From JAEUOS01 sp965279115 (GTDB taxonomy: Bacteria; Pseudomonadota; Gammaproteobacteria; Burkholderiales; JAEUOS01), in the NCBI GenBank assembly GCA_965279115.1, contig OZ257137.1, forward strand, positions 4,464,001-4,528,000: 64,000 nucleotides of DNA. The letters are read 5' to 3'. This document shows, piece by piece, positions 1-8,088 of the stretch. The notes beneath the pieces were generated by a model. It did no database searches, was not told where the DNA came from, and saw only the letters and a program-made list of their open reading frames with translations. Within the stretch, counting starts at the first letter, position 1, and the number at the start of each line of letters is the position of its first letter. The translations under genes and the position numbers were made by a program.

Positions 1-222
1 CTGGAAACCCACCAGGCCGCCCGCGCCGGTGACGTTTTCGACCACCACCGGCTGCTTGAGTAACGCGGTCGCTCCCTGGGCGATCTGCCGCGCCAGCGCG
101 TCCAGCGCGCCGCCCGGCGCCACCCCGACGATGATGGTGACCTGCTTGGTGGGAAAGCCCTGCGCATTGCAGATACCGACGGCGAGCGCCATCACGAGCG
201 CGCATATCCAATTGCGTTTCAT
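1..222 (-). CDS. Bug/TctC-type solute receptor, N-terminal part (truncated by window edge)
   Basis: Periplasmic substrate-binding protein of the Bug (Bordetella uptake gene)/TctC family, which captures carboxylates for tripartite tricarboxylate transporters. Only the first 74 codons lie in the window. They show a signal peptide (MKRNW, hydrophobic core, cleavage near ICNAQG) followed by the family's opening strand FPTKQVTIIVGVAPGGALD and the conserved VVVENVTGAGG stretch. The ATG at 222 is preceded by a purine-rich AGGAGACAGCA. It is the last visible member of a leftward group with a second Bug receptor, a dehydrogenase and a cupin, so it is probably co-expressed with them. The ligand cannot be told from sequence. 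Confidence 0.9.
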   Translation of the reverse strand, partial: MKRNWICALVMALAVGICNAQGFPTKQVTIIVGVAPGGALDALARQIAQGATALLKQPVVVENVTGAGGLVGFQ

Positions 223-294
223 TGCTGTCTCCTGTTTTCTTATGTGACCGGCCGCAGCGGCCACGCCGCCGCGGCTTGCTGCCTTGCGCGCTGT

Positions 295-678
295 TCAGGC
301 TGGCGGATATTCGTGTGACTCGACCGCGGTTTGCCACTGTGTCTTGCCCAGCGAGGTGGCCATGTGCGACATGAAGCTGCCGGCGGCGGCGCCGTGCCAG
401 TGACGCTCGCCCGGCGCGATCCACACCACGTCGCCGGCGCGGATGACCTGCGGCGCCTCGCCGTCCTTGCACACCCAGCCGCTACCTGACAGCACCTGCA
501 GCACCTGTCCCAGCTCGTGGGTGTGCCAGTGGGTGCGCCCGCCCGGGGCGAAGAACACGTTGTTGATGGTGACGTTGTCGGTGGTCTGCATGACCGGGTC
601 GCCCCACACCGTTCCGGTGAAGGTGGCGGTGCGCTGGTCGGATTGCAGGCCGGTGGCCCGTGCGTGAATGACTTTCAT
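295..678 (-). CDS. Small cupin-domain protein
   Basis: Single-domain cupin of 127 aa. The first cupin motif is clear (PGGRTHWHTHELGQVLQVLSG, with H50, H52, H54 and E55 as candidate metal ligands). The second motif follows (GDVVWIAPGERHWHG). The AlloCupin-like short fold with a metal site suggests a small isomerase, decarboxylase-like or oxygenase-like enzyme, or a binding protein; the exact reaction is unknown. It starts 18 bp after the stop of the upstream dehydrogenase, with AAAGG as ribosome site, so the two are very probably one transcript. The context (dehydrogenase plus two Bug receptors) suggests a role in catabolism of a small carboxylic or hydroxy acid. Confidence 0.85.
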   Translation of the reverse strand: MKVIHARATGLQSDQRTATFTGTVWGDPVMQTTDNVTINNVFFAPGGRTHWHTHELGQVLQVLSGSGWVCKDGEAPQVIRAGDVVWIAPGERHWHGAAAGSFMSHMATSLGKTQWQTAVESHEYPPA

Positions 679-696
679 GGAAGCACCTTTCTCTTT

Positions 697-1593
697 CTAC
701 GTGGAGGAGTTCAGGCGGACACCGCCGGATACGTCGCCAATCGCGTCGACCACGCGATTGCTGATCTGGTTGTCGTAGCCGAGCGCGGCGCCCAGGCCGA
801 ACGAGGCCAGCGGCCCGGCGGCGTTGAGCGAGGCGACGCCGAGTTCTCGGGCACGCTCGACATAGAGCACGATGTCCTTGGTCATCAGCTTGCCGGTGAG
901 GCCACCCTCGAGATAGTCGCCACGCGCGATGTGCGGAAAGCGGTTGAGTGTCGCGAAGTTCACGCCGCTGCTGCTGTTGAGCACCTCGAGCAGGCGCTGC
1001 AGGTCCAGCCCCGCCTTCTTGCCGGCGACCATCACCTCGGCCGTGGCAGCGAGACTCACCGCATTGAGAAAGTTGTTGAGCAGCTTGGTGGTGTGCCCAG
1101 CGCCGCTTGCGCCCATGTACACCACCTTCGCGGAAAACGGCGCGAACACCGGGGCCAGTTGCGCAACCTGTGCTTCGTCGCCGCCCACCATCAAGGTGAG
1201 CGTGCCCTTTTGCGCGGCGGCCGCGCCGCCGGAGATGCCGGCGTCGATGTAGTGCGCGCCTTTGGCCTGGTACAGCCCGGCCAGGCGGGTGGTTGAACTC
1301 ACCGCGGCGGTGCTCAAGTCCACCACCACCTGGCCCGCGCGTGCGTGGGCCAAGAGGCCCTGGGGACCATCGACCACCTGCTCGACGACATGGCTGTCCG
1401 GCAGGGAAAGCAGGATCACGTCGCACCGCGCCGCGATGTCGGCCAGGTCGCGCGCGGCGATGGCGCCGCATGCATCGGCGCGGCCCGGCACCGGGTCGTG
1501 CCCCAGCACCTGATGGCCGGCATCGACCAGGCGGCGGGTGATGCGCCCGCCCATGTTGCCGAGGCCGACAAAACCGATCGGCGCCTTGCTCAT
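697..1593 (-). CDS. NAD(P)-dependent 3-hydroxyisobutyrate dehydrogenase-family enzyme
   Basis: Beta-hydroxyacid dehydrogenase (3-hydroxyisobutyrate/tartronate-semialdehyde reductase family), 298 aa. The N-terminus is a Rossmann site (IGFVGLGNMGGRITRRL). The substrate-site signature is ISGGAAAAQKGTLTLMVGG, and the catalytic lysine is in GHTTKLLNNFLN. The family oxidises or reduces short 3-hydroxy acids with NAD(P). I chose the ATG at 1593 because the Rossmann fold starts immediately after it. An in-frame ATG two codons upstream (1599) is possible. The nearest good Shine-Dalgarno (AAAGGAG, about 1630-1636) serves a tiny upstream frame ending in an ATGA overlap with this start. It lies between a Bug receptor and a cupin; substrate specificity is not determinable. 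Confidence 0.9.
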   Translation of the reverse strand: MSKAPIGFVGLGNMGGRITRRLVDAGHQVLGHDPVPGRADACGAIAARDLADIAARCDVILLSLPDSHVVEQVVDGPQGLLAHARAGQVVVDLSTAAVSSTTRLAGLYQAKGAHYIDAGISGGAAAAQKGTLTLMVGGDEAQVAQLAPVFAPFSAKVVYMGASGAGHTTKLLNNFLNAVSLAATAEVMVAGKKAGLDLQRLLEVLNSSSGVNFATLNRFPHIARGDYLEGGLTGKLMTKDIVLYVERARELGVASLNAAGPLASFGLGAALGYDNQISNRVVDAIGDVSGGVRLNSST

Positions 1594-1622
1594 GTGCATG
1601 CCCTGGGGCGGTGAATGTGCAT
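1590..1622 (-). CDS. Possible 10-codon leader peptide overlapping the dehydrogenase start
   Basis: A strong Shine-Dalgarno, AAAGGAG, is followed after six bases by ATG and a ten-codon frame, MHIHRPRACT. Its TGA overlaps the dehydrogenase ATG as ATGA. This layout would allow translational coupling. It could equally be chance, with the ribosome site acting at a longer distance on the dehydrogenase. Confidence 0.25.
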   Translation of the reverse strand: MHIHRPRACT

Positions 1623-1719
1623 TGTTGTCTCCTTTGTGGTCATGGAGTGCGCATGATCTTCCCACACCGGCCTGTGGTGCAACTCTGCGCGCGGGATGTC
1701 GTGAGGTTGGCAGGCCCGC

Positions 1720-2709
1720 TCAGTTGACGGGCCGATCCGCGCCGAGCGTCTTGATGCCGGCGGAGAACAGCTCTTGCTGCTTTTTCAGGTAGGCCGCGTA
1801 TTCGTCCGGACCGAGCAGCCGGATTTCGGCGCCGAAGGTGGCCAGGCTGCCGGCGATCTGGTCGCCGCTTTTCTCCGCAACCTTTTTGGCGGCCGCGTAA
1901 ATGGCGTCCACCACCTCGCGGGGCGTGCCCTTGGGTGCGGAGATGCCGTAGAGCGTGGGGCTGCCCAGGTTGTAGCCCAGTTCCCGGAAGGTCGGTACGT
2001 CGGGATAGGCCTTCAGGCGGGTTTCGCCGAAGGTGGCCAGCGGCCGCAGCGTGCCTGCCTTGATGTGCGCCTGGGCCGGCGCGATCGCCGTGGACGCCAT
2101 GTCCACGTGGCCGCCCAGGAGAGCAGTAATCGCGGGGCCGCTGCCCTGGAAGGGAATATGGTTCCACTTGATGCCGGCCTCCTTGCTGAAGATCTCGGCC
2201 AGCAGGTGGGTGATGCCCATCGCGCCGGACGTGCCGAAGCTGATCTTGCCAGGGTTCTTTTTCGAAAAATCGACCAGGTCCCGCACCGTCTTGAAGGGGC
2301 TGCTGGAAGGCACCACCAGCATCAGCCCGCCTTCGGACAGGGCTGCAACAGGGGTGAAGGCGTCGGTGGTGTATTTGGTGTCCTTGTTCGCCAGCGGCAC
2401 GACGACAATCGAACCGGGAGTTGTGCCAACCAACGTGTAGCCATCGGGCTTGCTCGTCGCCACGAAGCCTGCGCCCACCCCGCCGCCTGCGCCCGGCCGG
2501 TAGTTCAACACCACCGGCTGGCCGAGGAACTCCACCATCTTGTCGGCGAAGGGGCGCAACATGTTGTCGGTGTCGCCGGGGGCGAAGGGGATGACCAGCT
2601 GGATGGGCCTGGTGGGGAATGTGTCTGCTGCTAAAGCAGGCGTCGCGGCGAGCCCGTTTACGCCCAGCGCGGCTACCGCTAGCAAACGAAGGAAGTTTTT
2701 GCGTTGCAT
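1720..2709 (-). CDS. Bug/TctC-type tripartite tricarboxylate transporter receptor
   Basis: Periplasmic solute-binding protein, 329 aa, the usual length for the Bug family. A signal peptide (MQRKNFLRLLAVAALGV, cleavage around ALAADTFP) precedes the family opening FPTRPIQLVIPFAPGDTDN and the conserved QPVVLNYRPGAGG stretch. Later family landmarks include KTVRDLVDFSKKNPGKISFG and the IPFQGSGPAITALLGGHVD ligand loop. It lacks TctA/TctB membrane partners nearby, as is common for Bug proteins, so it either borrows a transporter elsewhere or acts as a sensor. It opens the leftward group with the dehydrogenase, cupin and second Bug receptor. Confidence 0.95.
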   Translation of the reverse strand: MQRKNFLRLLAVAALGVNGLAATPALAADTFPTRPIQLVIPFAPGDTDNMLRPFADKMVEFLGQPVVLNYRPGAGGGVGAGFVATSKPDGYTLVGTTPGSIVVVPLANKDTKYTTDAFTPVAALSEGGLMLVVPSSSPFKTVRDLVDFSKKNPGKISFGTSGAMGITHLLAEIFSKEAGIKWNHIPFQGSGPAITALLGGHVDMASTAIAPAQAHIKAGTLRPLATFGETRLKAYPDVPTFRELGYNLGSPTLYGISAPKGTPREVVDAIYAAAKKVAEKSGDQIAGSLATFGAEIRLLGPDEYAAYLKKQQELFSAGIKTLGADRPVN

Positions 2710-2825
2710 GTCTTGTCCCGTTTTATTTGGTGTGAAGCTATTGTGAACTGCTTCGGCCGTGGTCAGTGGTTGGCCAGCGATGACTAAAAGATGCGGCCAG
2801 CTCCCGGCCGTTCTTGCCAGGTAGG

Positions 2826-3491
2826 CTATGTTGGTTCAGGCCAAGTTTCAAATCGCGCTGATTCGGCGTTGTAGGCGCGAACTTCGCCGCTTTCAATGTG
2901 ATACACCCAGCCATGGACTGTGAGGCGCTGTTCTTCCAATGCCTTGCGAACCGAGGGGTGGGTCGACAGGTTCTCGATCTGGTTCAGGACATTGAGTTCG
3001 GTCAGGATCCGCAACTGCTCGTCTTCCGGCGCATGCGGATGTTCTTCAAGCAGCCTGCGTCGGGCCTGGGCGCCGAAACCTGTCCAGCGTGCCACCGCCG
3101 GCAAGTCAGCTACCTTCTCTGGATGCAGTAGCGCCTTGACCACGCCGCAGTCGGTGTGGCCACAGATCACAACGTGCTTCACCTTGAGCACGGTCACCGC
3201 ATATTCGATGCTTGCCGAGACCCCAACGGATTGCTCGCTATAGACCGGAACAAGGTTGCCGGGGTTGCGTTCCACGAACAACTGGCTCGGCCCGGTTTGC
3301 GTGATCAAGGCCGGCACCACGCGGGAGTCGGCGCAGGTCAGGAACAATGCGTCGGGATTCTGCGCCTTGGCCAGTTCCTCGAACAAGGCCTGGCGCGCGG
3401 GGAAAATCTTCTGGCGAAACTGCAACACGCCCGCCTTGAGGGCATCGGCGAAAGCTTCCTCGCGCGCCGGCTTCTGGTGGTCGTCACACAT
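2826..3491 (-). CDS. Beta-class carbonic anhydrase
   Basis: Interconverts CO2 and bicarbonate in the cytoplasm. The 221-aa protein has all beta-class zinc-site landmarks: CADSR with C53, D55 and R57, then GHTDCG with H112 and C115. The stretch SASIEYAVTVLKVKHVVICG is typical. The ATG at 3491 was chosen because it follows the upstream dehydrogenase stop by 16 bp and the family fold begins within a few residues; the longer open frame upstream overlaps the neighbour. It is therefore likely the last gene of the leftward operon with the FAD/Fe-S dehydrogenase, possibly supplying or removing bicarbonate linked to that metabolism. Confidence 0.95.
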   Translation of the reverse strand: MCDDHQKPAREEAFADALKAGVLQFRQKIFPARQALFEELAKAQNPDALFLTCADSRVVPALITQTGPSQLFVERNPGNLVPVYSEQSVGVSASIEYAVTVLKVKHVVICGHTDCGVVKALLHPEKVADLPAVARWTGFGAQARRRLLEEHPHAPEDEQLRILTELNVLNQIENLSTHPSVRKALEEQRLTVHGWVYHIESGEVRAYNAESARFETWPEPT

Positions 3492-3507
3492 CCGTGCGAT
3501 GCGGCTC

Positions 3508-6500
3508 TCAGGCCAGCGCCGAAGCAAGTACCCGTGCCACGTGCACCGCTTCCCGCTTCGCCCCATCGGCGATCTGGTGCCGGCAACTCGTCCCGTCCGC
3601 AATGATCAGCGTATCCGCGTCCGCCTTGCGCACCGCCGGCAGCAGTACGAGTTCGCCCATCTTCATCGAGGCTTCGAAATGCTCGTAGCCGAAGCTGCCG
3701 GCCATGCCGCAGCAGGAGCTTTCGATCAGTTCCACCTTGAGTTCCGGGATGAGGCCCAGCACTTTCTGGATCGGGCTTACGGCGTCGAAGGCCTTCTGGT
3801 GGCAATGGCCGTGGAGCAGGGCTTTCTTTTGCGGCAGGGTCTTGAACCGCGCGCCGAAGCGTCCGGCGTCGATTTCGCGGGCGATGAATTCTTCGAGGGT
3901 AAAGGACTCCAGCGCCAGCCGCCCGGCGCCTTCGCCCAGGTTCATGGAAAGGAATTCGTCGCGCAGCGAGAACAGGCACGAAGGCTCCAGGCCGACGACC
4001 ACGGCGCCCTTGTCGATCAGCGGCATCAAATGGTCCAGCGCGCGCTTGGCTTCGGCGCGCGCCTCATCGACCTGGCCGGTGGACAGGTAGGTGCGGCCGC
4101 AGCACAGCGGGCGTTCGCCCTGTGGGGCGCTTAAGGCCACCTTGTAACCGGCGGCTTCGAGTACGCGTTTCGCGGCAGCGAGGTTTTCGGGTTCGAAGTA
4201 GTTGTTGAAGGTGTCCAGCCACAGTATGACGTCGCCGGAAATGGGGTCTGACCCCATTTTCTTGAAGGGCTTGCCGGCCCAGTGGGGGAGCGATCGCTTG
4301 GCACTGAAGCCGGTGATCTTTTCCGACAGTGCGGCGAGGCCAGGGATGCTGTCGCGCAGGTTCATCGCCCATGCGAAGCTCGAGGCTAGCGGGGCGTAGC
4401 GTGGCAGGTTGGCGATGAGCTTGTCCTTGAGCGCCAGGCCGTTTTTCTTGTTGTAGTGGTGAAGATGCTCGATCTTCATCTTGGCCATGTCCACGCCGGT
4501 GGGGCAGTCGCGCTTGCAGCCCTTGCACGAGACGCATAGTTCGAGCGCGTCGTGCACCTCCTGCGAGGCGATGCCGCTATCGCCCAGTTGGCCGGAGAGG
4601 GCCATGCGCAGGGTGTTGGCGCGGCCGCGCGTCAGGTGCTGCTCGTCCTTGGTGGCGCGATAGCTCGGGCACATGGTGCCGGCGTCGAACTTGCGGCAGT
4701 GGCCGTTGTTGTTGCACATGTCCACCGCCTTGGCCAGGCCCTGCGCGGGGTCGTGGCCGGTGCCGGGGGCGGTTTCCACGCCGGTCAGCGGGTCGCGCTT
4801 GACGTCGTAGATGCTCCAGTCCAGCGCCGTTTTCAGGTCATGCACCTTGTGGCCGGGCTTGAAGCGGAACAGGGTGGCGTCGTCCATCTTCGGCGTGGCG
4901 ACGATCTTGCCGGGGTTGAAGAGGCGATTGGGGTCGAACAGGTTCTTGATCTCGATGAAGGCGTGGTTCAGCCGGGGGCCGAACTGCCATTCCACCCATT
5001 CGCCGCGGCACAGGCCGTCGCCGTGCTCGCCGGAATACGCGCCCTTGTACTCGCGCACCATGGCACTGGCTTCCTCGGCGATGGCGCGCATCTTGGCGGC
5101 GCCGCCCTCGTTGCCGGGGCGGCGCATGTCGAGGATGGGCCGCACATGCAATGTGCCCACCGAGGCGTGGGCATACCAGGTGCCCTCGGTGCCGTTCTTG
5201 TGGAACACCTCGGTGAGCCTGGCGGTGTAGTCCGCCAGGTGTTCCAGCGGCACGGCGCAGTCCTCGATGAAGGACACCGGCTTGCCGTCGCCCTTCATGC
5301 TCATCATGATGTTCAGGCCCGCCTTGCGCACTTCCCAGAGCGCTTTCTGCGGACCTTCTTCAGGCATTTCCACCACGCTGCCGGGCAGGCCCAGGTCGCC
5401 CATCAGGTCGACCAGCTGTTTCAATTTGGCTAGTTGTTCCGCGCGATCCTCGCCGGCAAACTCCACCAGCAGGATGGCTTGCGGATGGCCAATCAGCGCC
5501 TTGTCGATCACCGGGCGGAAGGCCGGGTTCTCGCGCGCCAGGTCGATCATGGTGCGGTCGACCAGTTCCACCGCCACCGGTTTCAGCTTGACGATGTGCT
5601 GCGCCGTTTCCATCGCCTTGTAGAAGGTCGGGAAGTTCACCACCCCCAGCGTCTTGGCACGCGGCAAGGGCGAGAGCTTCAGCGTGATTTGCCGCGTATA
5701 GGCCAGCGTGCCTTCCGAGCCCACCAGCAGGTGCGCCAGGTTCACACTGTTGTCCGGTGTGTAGGGCCGCTCGGACATCGGGTGGAACACGTCGAGGTTG
5801 TAGCCGCCCACCCGGCGCAGCACGCGCGGCCACATGCGCTCCATCTCGTCGGACTCTCGCGCGCCGATGTTGAACAGTTCCGAGACGATGCTGCTCATGC
5901 GCGGCGACAGCTTGTTCTTCGAATCCGTACCGAAGTGGCCGAAGTGCTCCTCGCTGCCATCCGCCAGATAGGCGTCGATGGCCAGCACGTTGTGCACCAT
6001 GTTGCCGTAGTGGATGGAGCGGCTGCCACAGGAGTTGTTGCCGGCCATGCCGCCCAGCGTGGCCTGCGCGCTGGTGGACACATCCACCGGGTACCACAGG
6101 CCGTGCGGCTTCAGCCAAGCGTTGAGGTGGTCCAGCACCATGCCGGGTTGCACGGTCACGGTCATCGCCTCGCGGTCGAAGGACACCACCTGGTTCAGGT
6201 ACTTGCTGTTGTCGAGCACCAGGCATTCGCCCACGGTCTGCCCGCATTGCGAGGTGCCGCCCCCGCGCGGCAGCACCGGTACATCCAGGTCGCGCGCGAT
6301 GGCCAGCGCCATGCGCACGTCCTCGTCCGTCTTCGGAATCGCCACGCCGACCGGCTCGATCTGGTAGATCGAGGCGTCGGTGGAGTAGCGCGCGCGCGAG
6401 GCGGCGTCGAACAGGATCTCGCAGCCGGTGTAGCGCTTGAGCAGGCCGCCCATCTTGCTGCGTTGGAGAATCGCGCCCGATGCAACGGGCTTCAGGGCAT

Positions 6501-6522
6501 CTCGGTACAAGGGGGCGTTCAT
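3508..6522 (-). CDS. ydiJ: FAD-linked oxidase/Fe-S fusion dehydrogenase, YdiJ-like (D-2-hydroxyacid dehydrogenase)
   Basis: Large two-part respiratory-type dehydrogenase, 1,004 aa, close to the ~1,018 aa of E. coli YdiJ, which oxidises D-2-hydroxyglutarate. Residues ~50-280 are an FAD-binding PCMH/GlcD-like domain (PRGGGTSQCGQTVGE at 85-99). Next comes the FAD-oxidase C-terminal domain with FIEDCAVPLEHL and GEHGDGLCRGEW. The second half holds Fe-S clusters: CNNNGHCRKF, then LCVSCKGCKRDCPTG. Two CCG-type cysteine-rich modules follow (PLCCGRTYLSTGQ and SSCCGMAGSFGYE). The expected reaction is oxidation of a D-2-hydroxyacid with electrons passed to the respiratory chain. A 21-bp palindrome lies inside the gene (4239-4259) and adds KMGSDPIS in frame. 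The gene sits between a DsbA-like gene and a carbonic anhydrase in one leftward operon. Confidence 0.9.
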   Translation of the reverse strand: MNAPLYRDALKPVASGAILQRSKMGGLLKRYTGCEILFDAASRARYSTDASIYQIEPVGVAIPKTDEDVRMALAIARDLDVPVLPRGGGTSQCGQTVGECLVLDNSKYLNQVVSFDREAMTVTVQPGMVLDHLNAWLKPHGLWYPVDVSTSAQATLGGMAGNNSCGSRSIHYGNMVHNVLAIDAYLADGSEEHFGHFGTDSKNKLSPRMSSIVSELFNIGARESDEMERMWPRVLRRVGGYNLDVFHPMSERPYTPDNSVNLAHLLVGSEGTLAYTRQITLKLSPLPRAKTLGVVNFPTFYKAMETAQHIVKLKPVAVELVDRTMIDLARENPAFRPVIDKALIGHPQAILLVEFAGEDRAEQLAKLKQLVDLMGDLGLPGSVVEMPEEGPQKALWEVRKAGLNIMMSMKGDGKPVSFIEDCAVPLEHLADYTARLTEVFHKNGTEGTWYAHASVGTLHVRPILDMRRPGNEGGAAKMRAIAEEASAMVREYKGAYSGEHGDGLCRGEWVEWQFGPRLNHAFIEIKNLFDPNRLFNPGKIVATPKMDDATLFRFKPGHKVHDLKTALDWSIYDVKRDPLTGVETAPGTGHDPAQGLAKAVDMCNNNGHCRKFDAGTMCPSYRATKDEQHLTRGRANTLRMALSGQLGDSGIASQEVHDALELCVSCKGCKRDCPTGVDMAKMKIEHLHHYNKKNGLALKDKLIANLPRYAPLASSFAWAMNLRDSIPGLAALSEKITGFSAKRSLPHWAGKPFKKMGSDPISGDVILWLDTFNNYFEPENLAAAKRVLEAAGYKVALSAPQGERPLCCGRTYLSTGQVDEARAEAKRALDHLMPLIDKGAVVVGLEPSCLFSLRDEFLSMNLGEGAGRLALESFTLEEFIAREIDAGRFGARFKTLPQKKALLHGHCHQKAFDAVSPIQKVLGLIPELKVELIESSCCGMAGSFGYEHFEASMKMGELVLLPAVRKADADTLIIADGTSCRHQIADGAKREAVHVARVLASALA
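4239..4259. repeat. 21-bp perfect palindrome within coding sequence
   Basis: AAATGGGGTC, one T, GACCCCATTT: ten-base arms around a single base, fully inside the YdiJ-like gene. It keeps the frame and encodes KMGSDPIS in a linker between the second Fe-S cluster domain and the first CCG module. The motif TGGGGTC-n-GACCCCA is familiar to me as a dispersed repeat in proteobacterial genomes, sometimes near REP-associated transposases. Only one copy was noticed in this window. Confidence 0.7.
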
Positions 6523-6561
6523 CTTCAGCCGATCATGTGCCGCGCAGCGCGCGGCGGGTTG

Positions 6562-7215
6562 CTAGTCTTCCTGTACTGCTTCTTCGGCCTGGCGGATGGC
6601 GTCGAGAATGGTCTGCGGCTCGTGCGCGCCGGACAACGCCACGCGGCGGTTGAAGATGAAGAAGGGCACGCCTTCTACCCCCATGCCGCGGGCCTCTTCA
6701 TCGGCGCCACGCACTTCCTCGATCGCCCCGGGGTCGTCCAGGCGGGCTTCCACGGCGGCCTGCGGCAGGCCGGCTTCGACCGCGATGTCGATCAGGTTCT
6801 GCCGCTTGGTGAGATTGACGTTGTCGACGAAGTAGGCGTTGAAGAACGCTTCCACCACGCGGTCCTGCGCCTCGCCGGGTTCGGCCAGGTCGATCAGGCT
6901 GTGCGCGGCCAGCGAATTGGGCTGCTGCTCGATACCGTCGAAGTCCATTTCCAGGCCTTCGTCCACACCCACCTGCGCCACGCGCTTGTAGTTGGCGCCG
7001 CCATTCGGCCCGAACTTGCGGCGGATGTATTCCTGGCGCGGTATGCCCTCCGGCGGCATGTCGGGGTTCAGCTGGAACGGGCGCCAGCGGATTTCCGGCG
7101 GCGGCTCGTCCGGGTTGTCGATGGCGTACTGCTCCAGCGCCTGCTCGAGGCGGCGCTTGCCGATGTAGCACCAGGGGCAGACAACGTCGGAAATGATGTC
7201 GATGGTCAGGGGCAT
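6562..7215 (-). CDS. DsbA-family oxidoreductase, FrnE/2-hydroxychromene-2-carboxylate isomerase-like
   Basis: Cytoplasmic DsbA-fold protein of 217 aa without signal peptide. The thioredoxin-like N-terminus IDIISDVVCPWCYIGKRRLEQ has the CPWC redox motif typical of FrnE. The helical insertion continues to GVEGVPFFIFNRRVALSGAHEP, with the cis-proline loop GVP. FrnE proteins are disulfide isomerase/oxidoreductase-like; relatives isomerise hydroxychromene carboxylate using glutathione. The ATG at 7215 begins the fold directly; the longer open frame upstream overlaps the small membrane gene. It follows that gene by 5 bp and precedes the FAD/Fe-S dehydrogenase by 39 bp, implying co-transcription. 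Confidence 0.9.
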   Translation of the reverse strand: MPLTIDIISDVVCPWCYIGKRRLEQALEQYAIDNPDEPPPEIRWRPFQLNPDMPPEGIPRQEYIRRKFGPNGGANYKRVAQVGVDEGLEMDFDGIEQQPNSLAAHSLIDLAEPGEAQDRVVEAFFNAYFVDNVNLTKRQNLIDIAVEAGLPQAAVEARLDDPGAIEEVRGADEEARGMGVEGVPFFIFNRRVALSGAHEPQTILDAIRQAEEAVQED

Positions 7216-7220
7216 GGCGT

Positions 7221-7394
7221 TCACTTGAGGAAGGTACTGTAGACCCAGGCGGTGAGCGCCCAGGCGGAAATTGCCCACACGGCCGCGTTGAGCACGTTGT
7301 TGACGACCTTGAGGCCGCGCGGCATTGCGCGCTCGACGGTGGCGGGATGGCGGCTGGTGAACAGCCAGGCGACGGGAGGGATGAGGGGTTTCAT
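7221..7394 (-). CDS. Small predicted single-pass membrane protein
   Basis: A 57-aa frame (MKPLIPPVAWLFTSRH...) fits exactly between the GntR stop (7396-7398) and the DsbA-like start (7215). Its C-terminal half, VVNNVLNAAVWAISAWALTAW, would form one transmembrane helix ending in VYSTFLK. The ATG lies one base from the regulator stop, suggesting coupled translation. I recognise no family. Support comes from tight packing in the operon and a credible helix. Against it, the peptide is short and lacks recognised homology. Confidence 0.55.
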   Translation of the reverse strand: MKPLIPPVAWLFTSRHPATVERAMPRGLKVVNNVLNAAVWAISAWALTAWVYSTFLK

Positions 7395-7395
7395 G

Positions 7396-8088
7396 TCAGG
7401 CTGCGGCATCCTGCGGGCGCGATGCAAGTTCCGCCATCAGGGTACGCCGCTTGTTGTGGAGATGGGTTTCAAGGAGCGCGCGCAAGGCGGGGCCGTCGCG
7501 CGCTTCCAGCAATTTGAGCATGTTCGCATGTTCGGCCACGGCCTGGTCCCAGCGTTCCGTGGTCAGGTTGGAACGATAGCGCGTCGCGAACACACGCGTG
7601 TTCAAGCGCTCGAAGGTTTCCGCCAGCACCGGGTTGCGGGCGGCGGCCATGATGCGCGCATGGATCTGCATGTTGGCGCTGAAGTAACCCGGCAGGTCGC
7701 GGCGCGCGTGGCTGGCCAGCATGTCGAACTGCAGGGCGCGGATTTCGGCCAGCTCGGCATCGGTGATGTGTTGCGCCGCCAGTTCACCCGCCAGTCCCTC
7801 AAGGGCGGCGATCACGTTGAAGGTGGCCTCCACCTGTTCGGGTTCCAGGCGTGCCACCACCGCGCCGCGGTTGGGCAGCAGTTCCACCAGGCCGATGCCG
7901 GCCAGCATCTTGAAGGCTTCGCGCAGCGGGGTGCGCGAGACGTCGAGCTTTTCGGAGAGCACCCGCTCGTTCAGGCGCGCGCCGGGCGGCAGTTCGCCCT
8001 CGATGATCATCGCCTTCAGGCGCGCCGACACCGCGGTGTGCAGGGCGGAGCGGTCGAAGTTGGTGACGGTCGTGTCAGTCATGCCCAT
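7396..8088 (-). CDS. GntR-family transcriptional regulator, FCD (FadR) subfamily
   Basis: DNA-binding repressor/activator of about 230 aa. The N-terminal winged helix-turn-helix reads LPPGARLNERVLSEKLDVSRTPLREAFKML, the standard GntR signature. The C-terminal helical FCD domain has the histidines expected of the metal/ligand site (MQIHARIM, AEHANML, ETHLHNK). FCD regulators usually sense small carboxylates. I favour the start MGMTDTT at 8088, or MTDTT at 8082, since the longer frame would run through the operator. It is divergent from the aminotransferase gene, and two inverted TTGTATGCAA sites lie between them, so control of itself and of that gene is likely. Confidence 0.92.
   Translation of the reverse strand: MGMTDTTVTNFDRSALHTAVSARLKAMIIEGELPPGARLNERVLSEKLDVSRTPLREAFKMLAGIGLVELLPNRGAVVARLEPEQVEATFNVIAALEGLAGELAAQHITDAELAEIRALQFDMLASHARRDLPGYFSANMQIHARIMAAARNPVLAETFERLNTRVFATRYRSNLTTERWDQAVAEHANMLKLLEARDGPALRALLETHLHNKRRTLMAELASRPQDAAA

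Noticed and set aside
5434..7242. A 602-codon + strand frame over the YdiJ and DsbA-like genes
   Set aside because: Antisense shadow in high-GC DNA; no recognisable domain, and the opposite strand holds two clear enzymes.
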